Numbered from the stretch's first letter, positions 36,073 through 44,646 are shown. The stretch is DNA of 64,000 bases from an uncultured Eubacteriales bacterium (GCA_949284175.1 CASDVE010000009.1:38410-102409), one strand, 5' to 3'. Notes: generated from the letters alone by a model not told the origin. A program made the numbers and translations.

Positions 36073-37107
36073 CTACATAAGAAGAAGTGGCATATCCTCA
36101 CATTTTCGAACATCTCCTATGATTTTGGCAAATGGGGTGAACTCTTCCATACGAGAGAGATAGTGTTTTGCATCCTGTTCTGGCATGGATAAGAGAAGAC
36201 CACCAGAAGTTTGGGGATCCATAAGGACATCTAAAAGATTTTGAGGAATATCAGTTACTTTACGGAATTTTCCTTCTAAATACTCTTGATTATGATACAT
36301 TCCCTCTGGAAGAATACCCATAGAAGCAAAGGAGAGTGCCTCTTCATACATTGGGATAGAAGAAGTATGAAGAGCGATTGTTTTCTTACTTCCAGATGCC
36401 ATTTCATAGCTATGTCCCATTAAACTAAAACCTGTTACATCAGTACAAGCATGAACCGTTAAACCGCTGGTACATTCTTTAGCATATTTGTTTAAGGTTG
36501 CCATAATAGAAGAAGTTTCTTTTAATTGTTTTTCTGAAAGCAGTTCTGCTTTACCAGCAGTATTCATGATGCCAACGCCAATTGGTTTTGTTAAGACAAG
36601 GACATCTCCCTCTTTTGCGTCACTATTTGTTAGGATTTCTGATGGATGGGCAAATCCAGTCACGCAAAGCCCATATTTTGGGATGGGATCAGCGATGGTA
36701 TGACCGCCAGCCACAACAGCACCAGCCTCCATAACTTTAGAATACCCACCTTCTAGGATTTCTTTCATGGCCAAAAGATCGGTACAGGATGGAAAGCAGA
36801 GCAAGTTCATGGCAGTTGCTGGATTGCCCCCCATAGCATAGACATCACTCAGAGCATTGGCAGCCGCAATCTGTCCAAAGGTATATGGATCATCTACCAT
36901 GGGAGGAAAGAAGTCCACTGTTTGAATGGCGACAATATCGTCACTCACTTTATAGACACAAGCGTCATCACTGGTATCAAACCCAACCAATAAATTGGGA
37001 TCGTGAAATTTTGGAAGAGAACTGAGGATTCCTTGTAAAACGGAAGGGCCAATTTTTGCGGCACACCCAGATGTTTTTGTCATTGTTGTTAAGCGAATAT
37101 TGCTCAT
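36073..37107 (-). CDS. selD: Selenophosphate synthetase (Cys form)
   Basis: ATP-dependent enzyme making selenophosphate, the activated selenium donor. The 344 residues start near RLTTMTKTSGCAAKIGP, where the catalytic pair is Cys15 and Lys18; Cys rather than selenocysteine, encoded by a normal codon. Also seen are VDFFPPMVDDPYTFGQIAAANALSDVYAMGG in part, and DVTGFSLMGHSYEMA. AGGAGG lies 9 bases before the ATG at 37107; the open frame further upstream is not translated by any good signal. It is divergent from yqeC. No selA, selB or tRNA-Sec is in the window, which fits the known orphan-SelD pattern but does not prove it. Confidence 0.95.
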   Translation of the reverse strand: MSNIRLTTMTKTSGCAAKIGPSVLQGILSSLPKFHDPNLLVGFDTSDDACVYKVSDDIVAIQTVDFFPPMVDDPYTFGQIAAANALSDVYAMGGNPATAMNLLCFPSCTDLLAMKEILEGGYSKVMEAGAVVAGGHTIADPIPKYGLCVTGFAHPSEILTNSDAKEGDVLVLTKPIGVGIMNTAGKAELLSEKQLKETSSIMATLNKYAKECTSGLTVHACTDVTGFSLMGHSYEMASGSKKTIALHTSSIPMYEEALSFASMGILPEGMYHNQEYLEGKFRKVTDIPQNLLDVLMDPQTSGGLLLSMPEQDAKHYLSRMEEFTPFAKIIGDVRKCEDMPLLLM

Positions 37108-37194
37108 GATCAATAACCTCCTATTAGCAAATTTTATTCTTGTATAAATTTTCTCATAAAGAAAGAAGAAAAGCGAGTTCCTTTTGAAAAGAAC

Positions 37195-37222
37195 TTGGAA
37201 AACAGGTATAAAATGATATAAT
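37195..37222 (+). promoter_or_regulatory. Promoter of the yqeC operon
   Basis: TTGGAA, 16-base spacer, perfect TATAAT. Confidence 0.55.
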
Positions 37223-37235
37223 GAAAGAAAATAGA

Positions 37236-37254
37236 TCAAATACGAAGTATTTGA
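37236..37254 (+). promoter_or_regulatory. Small hairpin in the yqeC leader
   Basis: TCAAATAC, GAA loop, GTATTTGA: perfect 8-bp stem just after the predicted transcription start. It may be a repressor site or RNA hairpin. Confidence 0.4.
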
Positions 37255-37282
37255 CGAGTACAATAGGAAAAGAGGTGAGAAA

Positions 37283-38053
37283 ATGAACGTTATAGTGTTC
37301 GATATAAAAGGAGAAAAACAGCAAGGGCTTTTGCAAGCGATGGGACTTTTAAAAGAACAGCGACATTGTATTTGTGCCGTTGGAGGTGGAGGGAAGACAA
37401 CGATTATAAAAGCCCTTGCTTTTGAGTTTATAAAACAACAAGATAAGGTACTTAGCCTTACAACTACAAAGATTAAAGCTCCAGATTATGGAATTCTCAT
37501 AAAAGAGGAGTCCTTTGCTCTTGTTGAACAAGCCTCTGGAATTATTACGGTAGCATTACCATTCAAAGGAGAAAAGCTAACAGGTGTTAGCAAAGAATTT
37601 CAACGACAATTGTTAAAAGAATATCCGGTGGTTTTGATTGAAGCGGATGGGTCAAAAGGTCTGCCATCAAAAGCTCCCAATGAAACAGAACCAGTGATCC
37701 CAGAGGAAACAACCACAGTTATTGCCATTCAGGGAATTGATGCTTTGAATTGTCCGATTCAAGAAGTATGTCATCGACCGGAAAGGGTGTGTGAGCTTTT
37801 AGGTAAATCATCAGATCAGTTGCTCACAAAAGAAGATATGGCAGAGTTGTTTTTAAATGAACGTGGGTTAAAAAAAAGGGTGAATGGAGCAGAGTATTGG
37901 ACAATCATACAAAAAGTGGATACAAAAGAGCGAGTAAAGATGGCACAATCTATCGCTAGTATTATGGAAGAAAGAGGATTTCATAATATTTTATATACGA
38001 CTAGTTTGGACAGAATAAAAGCAGAGAAAGAAGAAAATATCAAGATAGATTGA
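37283..38053 (+). CDS. yqeC: YqeC, selenium-dependent hydroxylase accessory protein
   Basis: Predicted P-loop protein of the YqeC family, found almost only with SelD and YqeB in selenium-dependent molybdenum hydroxylase loci; the biochemical step is not known. The 256 residues show a nucleotide-binding loop VGGGGKTTII near residue 33, LTTTKIKAP, and LIEADGSKGLPSKAPNETEP in the core. AGAGGTGAG precedes the ATG. It is the first gene of a five-gene operon running to the terminator at 40723, and is divergent from selD. Confidence 0.9.
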   Translation: MNVIVFDIKGEKQQGLLQAMGLLKEQRHCICAVGGGGKTTIIKALAFEFIKQQDKVLSLTTTKIKAPDYGILIKEESFALVEQASGIITVALPFKGEKLTGVSKEFQRQLLKEYPVVLIEADGSKGLPSKAPNETEPVIPEETTTVIAIQGIDALNCPIQEVCHRPERVCELLGKSSDQLLTKEDMAELFLNERGLKKRVNGAEYWTIIQKVDTKERVKMAQSIASIMEERGFHNILYTTSLDRIKAEKEENIKID

Positions 38054-38084
38054 AGATTGATATGGACGGGAAAGGTGGAAACAA

Positions 38085-38888
38085 ATGAGAGTAGTCATTA
38101 AAGGTGCGGGAGATTTAGCAACAGGAATTGGATTTCGATTAAAAAAAAGCGGATTCACGGTTGTTATGACGGATTTAGAAGTGCCAACAGCGGTAAGAAG
38201 AACAGTAGCTTTTTCAAGAGCTATTTATGAGGATAGTGCTACTGTGGAAGGTGTGGTAGCAAAAAGAGCTAAGGATCAAGAAGAAATGGAAAAGATTTTA
38301 AAACAAGGCAATATTCCAGTTCTTGTGGATCCAGAAGCACAAATTGTAAAGGATTGGAAACCAGACGTGGTTGTGGATGCTATTTTAGCAAAGAAAAATC
38401 TGAATACTTCTATGGATGATGCAAAACTCGTGATCGGTGTAGGACCAGGATTTACAGCAAAAAAGGATTGCCATTTTGTTGTGGAAACAAAAAGAGGACA
38501 TTATTTAGGTTCAGTCATTTCACAAGGAAGTGCCATTCCAAATACAGGTGTTCCAGGAAATATTGGAGGCTATACGGTGGAAAGAATTATTCGTTCTGCC
38601 TGTGATGGTGTGTTCCATCCCGTTGCTCAGATTGGGGATTTCGTACAAAAAGGGGATATTGTTGCCTATTCTGGTGAAGAACCAATTTATGCACTGTTAA
38701 CTGGGATTGTTCGTGGAATGCTACAAGAAGGGGTTGTTGTTACAAAAGGGATGAAATCAGGAGATATTGATCCAAGATGTGAAAAAGAGCATTGTTTTAC
38801 TATTTCTGATAAAGCAAGAAGCATTGGAGGTGGTGTTTTAGAAGCCATTTTATCTTATTTTTATGGAGAAAGCGGGTTACCAGTTTAA
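38085..38888 (+). CDS. yqeB: YqeB, selenium-dependent molybdenum hydroxylase system protein
   Basis: Predicted to help make or insert the labile selenium cofactor of molybdenum hydroxylases. The 267 residues have an N-terminal nucleotide-binding fold (VVIKGAGDLATGIGFRL), a second GVGPGFTAKKDCHFVVET segment, SQGSAIPNTGVPGNIGGYTVERI, and a C-terminal biotinyl/lipoyl-like region (PVAQIGDFVQKGDIVAY). Function comes from genome context reported for the family, not from an assay. It follows yqeC by 31 bases. No molybdenum hydroxylase gene is in the window. Confidence 0.92.
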   Translation: MRVVIKGAGDLATGIGFRLKKSGFTVVMTDLEVPTAVRRTVAFSRAIYEDSATVEGVVAKRAKDQEEMEKILKQGNIPVLVDPEAQIVKDWKPDVVVDAILAKKNLNTSMDDAKLVIGVGPGFTAKKDCHFVVETKRGHYLGSVISQGSAIPNTGVPGNIGGYTVERIIRSACDGVFHPVAQIGDFVQKGDIVAYSGEEPIYALLTGIVRGMLQEGVVVTKGMKSGDIDPRCEKEHCFTISDKARSIGGGVLEAILSYFYGESGLPV

Positions 38889-38942
38889 TAGACAAAAAGG
38901 AAAGTTTTGTTGTAAAACATGAAAAAAGAAAAGGAGAAAAAA

Positions 38943-39554
38943 ATGTTAGTGATTGATGCGATGGGAAAGGCTTGTCCAATTCCTGTTATTATGGCAAAAA
39001 AAGAGATCGATGGTGGGAAATCAGAATTTATTGTCACAGTGGATAATAAGATCGCTGTGGAAAACTTAAAAAAGCTGGCCACAAGTCAAGGATTTGGAAC
39101 GGAGGTCAAAGAAAAAGAAGGGACTTTTTATGTTTCTTTTGCAAAGGGATGCGAGGCGTGTGAAAAAATATTGGAAGAATATGAAACCCATGAAGAAGTG
39201 GGACAAAGTGGAAAGAAAGAAGACTACACCGTATTCATTGGAAAAGATTATATTGGAGAAGGGGATCACACACTAGGACGCTCTTTGATCCAGATGTTTC
39301 TCTATACATTGACAGAATCAGATAAACTTCCAACCAATATTCTCTTTATGAACACCGGTGTCAAACTTACGGTGGAGGATGAGCAATGTATTGAGCATTT
39401 AAAAGAGCTAGAAAAGAAAAATGTTTCAATTATTGTATGCGGAACGTGTTTAAACTACTTTGGAATTGCTGACCAATTACAAGTTGGAACGATTAGCAAT
39501 ATGTATGATATTGTGGAAACGATGCAAAATGCGAGTAAGGTAATCACAATATAA
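38943..39554 (+). CDS. yedF: Sulfurtransferase-like selenium metabolism protein YedF
   Basis: A two-part protein of 203 residues: an N-terminal TusA/SirA-like domain with the Cys-Pro motif (DAMGKACPIPVIMAKKEID) and a C-terminal DsrE-like domain (NILFMNTGVKLTVEDE, IIVCGTCLNYFG with two Cys). Such fusions accompany SelD and are proposed to carry S or Se between the desulfurase and SelD. The start at 38943 follows AAGGAG; the ATG at 38919 is less well placed. It is the third gene of the operon. Confidence 0.9.
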   Translation: MLVIDAMGKACPIPVIMAKKEIDGGKSEFIVTVDNKIAVENLKKLATSQGFGTEVKEKEGTFYVSFAKGCEACEKILEEYETHEEVGQSGKKEDYTVFIGKDYIGEGDHTLGRSLIQMFLYTLTESDKLPTNILFMNTGVKLTVEDEQCIEHLKELEKKNVSIIVCGTCLNYFGIADQLQVGTISNMYDIVETMQNASKVITI

Positions 39555-39592
39555 ACAAGAAAAGATAAGGGCATGGGAAGGTGGTAGTAAGA

Positions 39593-40420
39593 ATGGGTAC
39601 GAAAGAACAATTAAAACACATTTATGAACAGATTAGAAAAGAAACAGTAATTCCCTGTGTGAGGATGGAGCTGGAAAAAAGAAAAGTTACAATCTTTGAA
39701 AGCAAAGTAGGAGGGATACCGTATCTTCCAAAAGAACAAAGCTGGCCAACTAGTCCTAAGGGGAAACAGCTCAGTTTATTAGCCCAGATCAATTGTCACG
39801 ATCTTATGGGACTTGCCCATTTTCCAGAAAAAGGAATCTTGCAGTTTTATATCAATCGTTGGGATGATTTGCTTGGTATGAATATAGATGATTTGATGAA
39901 GCAGACGGAATTTTGTGTTTTATATTTTGAAATGGTGGATGAAAGTGTAACAGAAACTATGGTATTGCAAAAAATGATGGTGGAAGAAGAATGGGCAGAG
40001 GATGACTTTTATCCAGTGCATGGGGAATTTGCTCTCACCTTCACAAAAGGAGAAGAAGGAATCTCAAGAGGGGATTATCGCATGATTAAAAAACTCAAAG
40101 AACATTTAAAAGAGGTTTGTCCAGAAGAAGAAGTGGATCTATCTTTCTTATATGATCACTATGATACAGATACCGAAGAGGATTTAGGAGCAGGTCATAA
40201 GATGGGCGGTTATCCATTTTTTACTCAGATCGATCCAAGAGAAGGAAGAGAGGATTTGGAATTTCTTGATACCCTTTTATTTCAGTTGGATAGTCAGATG
40301 GCAAAAGAGGGGGATTTGGTGCTTTGGGGAGATTGCGGAGTGGGAAACTTTTTTATCAATCAAGAAGATCTAAAGAAAAAGGATTTTTCAAACGTCATGT
40401 TTACATGGGATTGTTATTAA
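39593..40420 (+). CDS. YwqG-like DUF1963 protein
   Basis: A 275-residue cytoplasmic protein of the YwqG/DUF1963 family, whose function is unknown. Typical stretches are SKVGGIPYLPKEQSWP, LSLLAQINCHDL, GILQFYINRWDDLLG, HKMGGYPFFTQIDPR and the C-terminal LWGDCGVGNFFINQEDL. There is no signal peptide or membrane helix. GGAAGGTGG supports the ATG at 39593 over the GTG at 39581. It sits between yedF and the DUF3343 gene at operon spacing, although this family is not an established part of selenium loci, so it may be a passenger or a new component. Confidence 0.88.
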   Translation: MGTKEQLKHIYEQIRKETVIPCVRMELEKRKVTIFESKVGGIPYLPKEQSWPTSPKGKQLSLLAQINCHDLMGLAHFPEKGILQFYINRWDDLLGMNIDDLMKQTEFCVLYFEMVDESVTETMVLQKMMVEEEWAEDDFYPVHGEFALTFTKGEEGISRGDYRMIKKLKEHLKEVCPEEEVDLSFLYDHYDTDTEEDLGAGHKMGGYPFFTQIDPREGREDLEFLDTLLFQLDSQMAKEGDLVLWGDCGVGNFFINQEDLKKKDFSNVMFTWDCY

Positions 40421-40481
40421 AACTGATGGAAGTTGTTTTTTGGGATGGGGGGAAAACGAAGAAAGAAGAAGGAACATAAAA

Positions 40482-40724
40482 ATGGAATATTATTTATTTA
40501 CCTTTGTATCCACTCATGGAGCCATTGCCAGCAAGCAGTATTTAGGTGAGCAAATGGAGATTAGGATCATGCCAACGTTACGGGAGATTTCCAATTCTTG
40601 TGGTATTTCGATTCGTGTAAAGCCAGAAAACTTTGAGAAAGCCAAAGAATTGATGGAACAAGGAAGCGTACATGATTATAAGATCTACCATGTAAGTGGA
40701 AAAAAAGTGGAAGAATGGAACTAA
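40482..40724 (+). CDS. DUF3343 putative Se/S carrier-like protein
   Basis: An 80-residue protein (EYYLFTFVSTHGAIASKQYL, MPTLREISNSCGISIRVKP) of the DUF3343 family, found in the same loci as YedF, SelD and EF2568-type desulfurases. The Cys in SNSCGISI is the likely carrier residue. AAGGA precedes the ATG at 40482; the longer frame from 40440 lacks a ribosome site and its extra residues are not conserved-looking. It is the last gene of the operon, directly before the terminator. Confidence 0.88.
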   Translation: MEYYLFTFVSTHGAIASKQYLGEQMEIRIMPTLREISNSCGISIRVKPENFEKAKELMEQGSVHDYKIYHVSGKKVEEWN

Positions 40725-40771
40725 AAATAGCTTTGCATTTGACAGTTTTTGTCTTTGCAAAGCTATTTTTT
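40723..40771. terminator. Bidirectional terminator between the selenium operon and argH
   Basis: AAAATAGCTTTGCA pairs with TGCAAAGCTATTTT around an 18-base loop; A and T tracts on both sides. It begins at the DUF3343 stop codon. Confidence 0.9.
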
Positions 40772-40781
40772 CGTTCGAGTA

Positions 40782-42170
40782 TTACCCTTCATTTAAAGTT
40801 TTTAAATAGGCTTCGTGGATGGCAATCACTTGTTTCATGGCTTCTTGCCCTGGTGCACCAATGGTATTTCTCTTTTCAACACAAGTTTTCATGCTGATGG
40901 CATCATAAATATCTTCTTGAAAGACAGGACAGATGGTTTGATATTGTTCTAATGTCATGTCATCAAGGGAAATTTCCTTTTCAATGCAAAAGAGAACCAG
41001 TTGTCCTACGATGCTATGAGCATCCCGAAATGGAACCCCATGGTTGACAAGATAATCGGCAGCATCTGTTGCATTGGTAAAGCCATTTTTTGCACTATTT
41101 GCCATAACTTCTTTGTTCACTTTCATTGTGGAAATCATGCCAGTAAAGAGTGCTAAACATCCTTTTACAGTATCAATAGCATCAAAAGTCAGTTCTTTAT
41201 CTTCTTGCATATCTTTGTTATAAGCAAGAGGAATGCCTTTCATCACAGTGAGCAAGCTCATAAGAGCACCATAAACCCTTCCTGTCTTACCACGAACTAG
41301 TTCAGCAATATCAGGGTTCTTTTTTTGTGGCATAATGGAACTTCCTGTGCTATAAGCATCATCCAGTTCAATAAAGCGATATTCATTGGAGTTCCAAATA
41401 ATGATTTCCTCAGAAAAACGGCTTAAATGAATCATAATCGTGGAGCAAGCGGATAATAATTCAATCAAATAATCCCGATCAGAAACCGAGTCCATGCTAT
41501 TTAATGTAGGGCCGTAAAAGTTTAATAATTTTGCGGTTAATTCTCGATCCAGCGGATAAGTCGTTCCTGCAAGAGCACCGGCTCCAAGTGGACAATAATT
41601 CATGCGTTCATAAATATCCGTTAAACGGCTATAATCCCGTCGAAACATTTCCATATAAGCACCAATATGATGAGATAATGTCACTGGTTGGGCTTTTTGT
41701 AAGTGAGTAAATCCTGGCATATAGGTGTCAATATGTTCTTTCATAAGCCGATGTAGTGTGTTCATCAATGCAAGAATTAGTTCCTTGAGTGCCACAATTT
41801 CATCACGGGTATAGAGTTTCATATCCAGTGCTACTTGATCGTTTCGGCTTCTTCCGGTATGGAGTTTCTTTCCCACATCTCCAATTCTTTTGATTAAGTT
41901 GGCTTCTACAAAGCTGTGAATATCTTCATATTCAGATGTGATTGGAAGTGTTCCGCTTTCTACATCTTGTAAAATTCCCATAAGTCCATCAATGATTTGA
42001 CTTTTTTCTTCCTCTGTTAGAATCCCTGTTTTAGCTAGCATTGTCACATGGGCAATACTTCCTTCAATATCTTGATGATAAAATTTCTGATCAAATGAAA
42101 TCGAAGCATTAAAATTATACACAAGTTGGTTCGTTTCTTTTGTAAAACGTCCTCCCCATAATTGAGCCAT
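40782..42170 (-). CDS. argH: Argininosuccinate lyase
   Basis: Last step of arginine synthesis: splits argininosuccinate to arginine and fumarate. The 462 residues have LWGGRFTKETN at the start, HTGRSRNDQVALDMKL, PLGAGALAGTTYPLDR, and the fumarase/lyase signature GSSIMPQKKNPD with the catalytic Ser. Length is normal. GAGGAGAG precedes the ATG. argG, usually next to it, is not in the window. It is convergent with the selenium operon and divergent from the gene at 42350. Confidence 0.97.
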   Translation of the reverse strand: MAQLWGGRFTKETNQLVYNFNASISFDQKFYHQDIEGSIAHVTMLAKTGILTEEEKSQIIDGLMGILQDVESGTLPITSEYEDIHSFVEANLIKRIGDVGKKLHTGRSRNDQVALDMKLYTRDEIVALKELILALMNTLHRLMKEHIDTYMPGFTHLQKAQPVTLSHHIGAYMEMFRRDYSRLTDIYERMNYCPLGAGALAGTTYPLDRELTAKLLNFYGPTLNSMDSVSDRDYLIELLSACSTIMIHLSRFSEEIIIWNSNEYRFIELDDAYSTGSSIMPQKKNPDIAELVRGKTGRVYGALMSLLTVMKGIPLAYNKDMQEDKELTFDAIDTVKGCLALFTGMISTMKVNKEVMANSAKNGFTNATDAADYLVNHGVPFRDAHSIVGQLVLFCIEKEISLDDMTLEQYQTICPVFQEDIYDAISMKTCVEKRNTIGAPGQEAMKQVIAIHEAYLKTLNEG

Positions 42171-42271
42171 AGTTCTCTCCTCTTTTCTTTTTCTATATTG
42201 CTTGTTGTATTTTTATACATATTATACGATAAAATATGCAATTTGAACAGGAGGAAATTTGCAAAAAAATA

Positions 42272-42300
42272 TTTAGTTTTTATAATTTTTTTGGTATAAT
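42272..42300 (+). promoter_or_regulatory. Possible promoter of the two small genes
   Basis: Perfect TATAAT with a weak TTTAGT 17 bases upstream, in a very A+T-rich stretch. Confidence 0.35.
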
Positions 42301-42349
42301 AATACTAAAAGAATAGATGGAGCATTACGGCAAGTTAGGAGGGATTCCT

Positions 42350-42784
42350 ATGAAGAAATGGCAAGAGATATGTGTAAGTGAACTATTAAAAAAAGATCTA
42401 TTTTTATCCAGTATGCACTTGGAGCGGTTTCAGAGTATGTTTGAACTGGTAAAGGAACAGCCGTTTTGTACAAGGGGGTTATGCAAAGATTTGTTTCTTG
42501 TGGCTTGGGAACAAGAAAAAGTGGTGCAGATGCAAGAAATATTAAAAGAAATGAAAGAAAGACAAGAAGTGGATACAACCTATTTACAACAGGAGTGTAA
42601 ACGCCTATTTCCGGATACGCAGTATGAGCAGGCGATGAAACAATTGTTTTTGGAATTTTTACAAAAAGAGGATGAAACTCCGGATGAGGACATTTTGCTT
42701 GGATTTTCTGTTACGAGAATTGCCATAGGGGATAATGCCCTAGAGGCCAGTCGAGTTTTGGACAATCTAGGAATGATAGAGTGA
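42350..42784 (+). CDS. Hypothetical protein
   Basis: A 144-residue soluble protein that I do not recognise. It is rich in Glu, Leu and Lys and looks all-helical (MFELVKEQPFCTRGLCKDLFLVAW in part; QMQEILKEMKERQEV). There is no signal peptide, membrane helix or metal motif. AGGAGG lies 8 bases before the ATG at 42350. It precedes the DUF3006 gene by 41 bases, so they may be co-transcribed. Confidence 0.75.
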   Translation: MKKWQEICVSELLKKDLFLSSMHLERFQSMFELVKEQPFCTRGLCKDLFLVAWEQEKVVQMQEILKEMKERQEVDTTYLQQECKRLFPDTQYEQAMKQLFLEFLQKEDETPDEDILLGFSVTRIAIGDNALEASRVLDNLGMIE

Positions 42785-42825
42785 TGAGAAGAAAAGAATA
42801 GCGATAATATAAAAAGGAGAGAAGC

Positions 42826-43056
42826 ATGAGTTGGACAGAAGGAACAGAAGTGGTCATCGATCGGATTGAACAGGAGATTGCGGTGATAGAATTTGAAGAT
42901 GGAAGCATGGGACAGTGTTCTATGCAAGAAATGCCAGAAGGGGTGAAAGAAGGGTATGTTCTCCGCTTTCAAAATGGAGCATGGCAAATTGATATGGAGG
43001 CTTATGAGAGGAGAAAAGCGGAAATCGAAGCGTTATTCAGTGACTTTTTTTCATGA
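42826..43056 (+). CDS. DUF3006 small protein
   Basis: A 76-residue protein of the DUF3006 family: VVIDRIEQEIAVIEFEDG, a compact strand-rich core, then PEGVKEGYVLRF and a charged C-terminal helix. In many Firmicutes these genes stand beside a secreted ComEC-like metallo-beta-lactamase gene; here such a gene is at 45973-47055, 3 kb away. Function is unknown. AAAGGAGAG precedes the ATG. Confidence 0.8.
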   Translation: MSWTEGTEVVIDRIEQEIAVIEFEDGSMGQCSMQEMPEGVKEGYVLRFQNGAWQIDMEAYERRKAEIEALFSDFFS

Positions 43057-43086
43057 AATTCATCGTTTTGAAGATAATAGTAAGAC

Positions 43087-43115
43087 TGGATATCTGATAG
43101 TAAATTTGATATAAT
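43087..43115 (+). promoter_or_regulatory. thyA promoter
   Basis: TGGATA, 17-base spacer, perfect TATAAT. The predicted start lies just before a terminator hairpin. Confidence 0.5.
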
Positions 43116-43127
43116 GAAACGAAAAGA

Positions 43128-43178
43128 GCTATTGCAGAACAAAGGAGAACTGGAACAGGGTTTGCAATAGCCTTTTTT
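43128..43178 (+). terminator. Terminator-like hairpin in the thyA leader
   Basis: GCTATTGCA pairs with TGCAATAGC around a long A/G-rich loop, followed by six T. It lies only 21 bases before thyA, so either it ends a short leader RNA or it attenuates thyA. Confidence 0.75.
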
Positions 43179-43198
43179 GTGAAGAAAGGAATGAGAAA

Positions 43199-44047
43199 AT
43201 GAGTTACGCAGATACATTATTTATTAACATGTGCAAAGATATTTTAGAAAATGGTACAAGTACAGAAGGGGAAAAGGTGCGTCCTCACTGGGAGGATGGA
43301 ACGCCTGCCTATACGATAAAGCAGTTTGGAGTTGTAAACCGTTATGATTTATCCAAAGAATTTCCTGCACTTACCTTGAGAAAAACTTACATAAAATCTG
43401 CTATTGATGAGATTTTGTGGATTTGGCAAAAAAAATCAAATAATATTAAAGATTTAAAAAGCCATATTTGGGATAGCTGGGCGGATGAAACTGGCTCTAT
43501 TGGTAAGGCATATGGCTATCAGCTCGGTGTAAAACACCAGTACAAAGAGGGCATGATGGATCAAGTGGATCGGGTGTTATATGATTTAAAAAATAACCCA
43601 TACAGCCGAAGAATTATGACAAATATTTACACATTTGCTGATTTACATGAAATGAATCTCTATCCATGTGCATATAGCATGACGTTTAATGTAACAAAAG
43701 ACAAAGAGAGTGATAAACTTGTGCTAAATGGAATTTTAAATCAACGCTCTCAAGATATTTTAGCGGCAAACAATTGGAATGTGGTGCAGTATGCCGTATT
43801 ACTTCATATGTTTGCTCAAGTGTGCGATATGAAAGTAGGGCAATTGGTTCATGTGATCGCAGATGCTCATATCTATGATCGCCATATTCCAATTATTAAA
43901 GAGTTGATTGAGCGTCCGACTTATCCTGCCCCTAAGTTTTCTATGAATCCAGAAGTAAAAGATTTTTATGCCTTTACAACAGACGATTTTAAAATTGAAG
44001 AGTATCAAGCAGGGGAACAGATTAAAAATATTCCAATTGCAATTTAA
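43199..44047 (+). CDS. thyA: Thymidylate synthase
   Basis: Makes dTMP from dUMP using methylene-tetrahydrofolate. The 282 residues have the catalytic Cys in NLYPCAYSMTFNV (the family more often has PPCH) and NQRSQDILAANNWNVVQYA for dUMP phosphate and base contacts. The C-terminus IPIAI fits the usual closing tail. The version resembles the B. subtilis/phage phi3T ThyA more than the E. coli one. GAAAGGA precedes the ATG. The folA gene follows and supplies the folate-recycling step. Confidence 0.95.
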   Translation: MSYADTLFINMCKDILENGTSTEGEKVRPHWEDGTPAYTIKQFGVVNRYDLSKEFPALTLRKTYIKSAIDEILWIWQKKSNNIKDLKSHIWDSWADETGSIGKAYGYQLGVKHQYKEGMMDQVDRVLYDLKNNPYSRRIMTNIYTFADLHEMNLYPCAYSMTFNVTKDKESDKLVLNGILNQRSQDILAANNWNVVQYAVLLHMFAQVCDMKVGQLVHVIADAHIYDRHIPIIKELIERPTYPAPKFSMNPEVKDFYAFTTDDFKIEEYQAGEQIKNIPIAI

Positions 44048-44154
44048 AAGTAAGGCTCATCTATCTTTAAAAAGCAGGTTATGAATATAGGATGACTTTA
44101 TGGGATAGGATAGATGACAGGAATAGAAGAGGAAAAGAGAAAAGGAGAAATAGG

Positions 44155-44646
44155 ATGAATTTGATTGTGAATGTGGATAAGAACTGGGCAATTGGTCTTA
44201 ACAATAAATTGCTTGTTCATATTCCAGATGATATGAAATTTTTTAGACAGATGACAACAGGAAAAGTTGTTGTGATGGGAAGAAAGACACTAGAAAGTTT
44301 TCCAAATAAAATGCCCCTTGCCAATCGTGTCAATATTGTGTTGACAACAGATAAAACATATGAAAAAAAAGGAGCGATTATCGTTCATAGCCAAGAAGAA
44401 TTGATGAAGGAATTAGAAAAATATCCTTCAGAAGATATTTTCGTCATTGGTGGAGAGAGCATTTATAAAATGATGTTACCTTATTGTGATGTTGCCCATG
44501 TAACAAAAGTGGACTATGCTTATACGGCTGATACTTATTTTCCAAATCTGGATGCTATGCCAGAATGGAGCATAACAGCGGACAGTGATGAGCAGACATA
44601 TTTCGATTTAGAGTATACATTTTTGAAATATGAAAGGATGAAATAA
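44155..44646 (+). CDS. folA: Dihydrofolate reductase
   Basis: Regenerates tetrahydrofolate consumed by thymidylate synthase. The 163 residues show NVDKNWAIGLNNKLLVHIPDDMKFF, with the active-site Asp, TTGKVVVMGRKTLESFP for NADPH binding, and FVIGGESIYKMMLPYCD. The common Leu-Pro-Trp of the substrate loop is LLV here, a variant I associate with clostridial enzymes. AAAGGAG supports the ATG at 44155; the frame from 44092 has no ribosome site. It is 107 bases after thyA and probably co-transcribed. Confidence 0.95.
   Translation: MNLIVNVDKNWAIGLNNKLLVHIPDDMKFFRQMTTGKVVVMGRKTLESFPNKMPLANRVNIVLTTDKTYEKKGAIIVHSQEELMKELEKYPSEDIFVIGGESIYKMMLPYCDVAHVTKVDYAYTADTYFPNLDAMPEWSITADSDEQTYFDLEYTFLKYERMK

Noticed and set aside
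37060..37107. Selenocysteine at the SelD active site
   Set aside because: The catalytic position is read as a normal Cys codon in TSGCAAK; no in-frame TGA is present.
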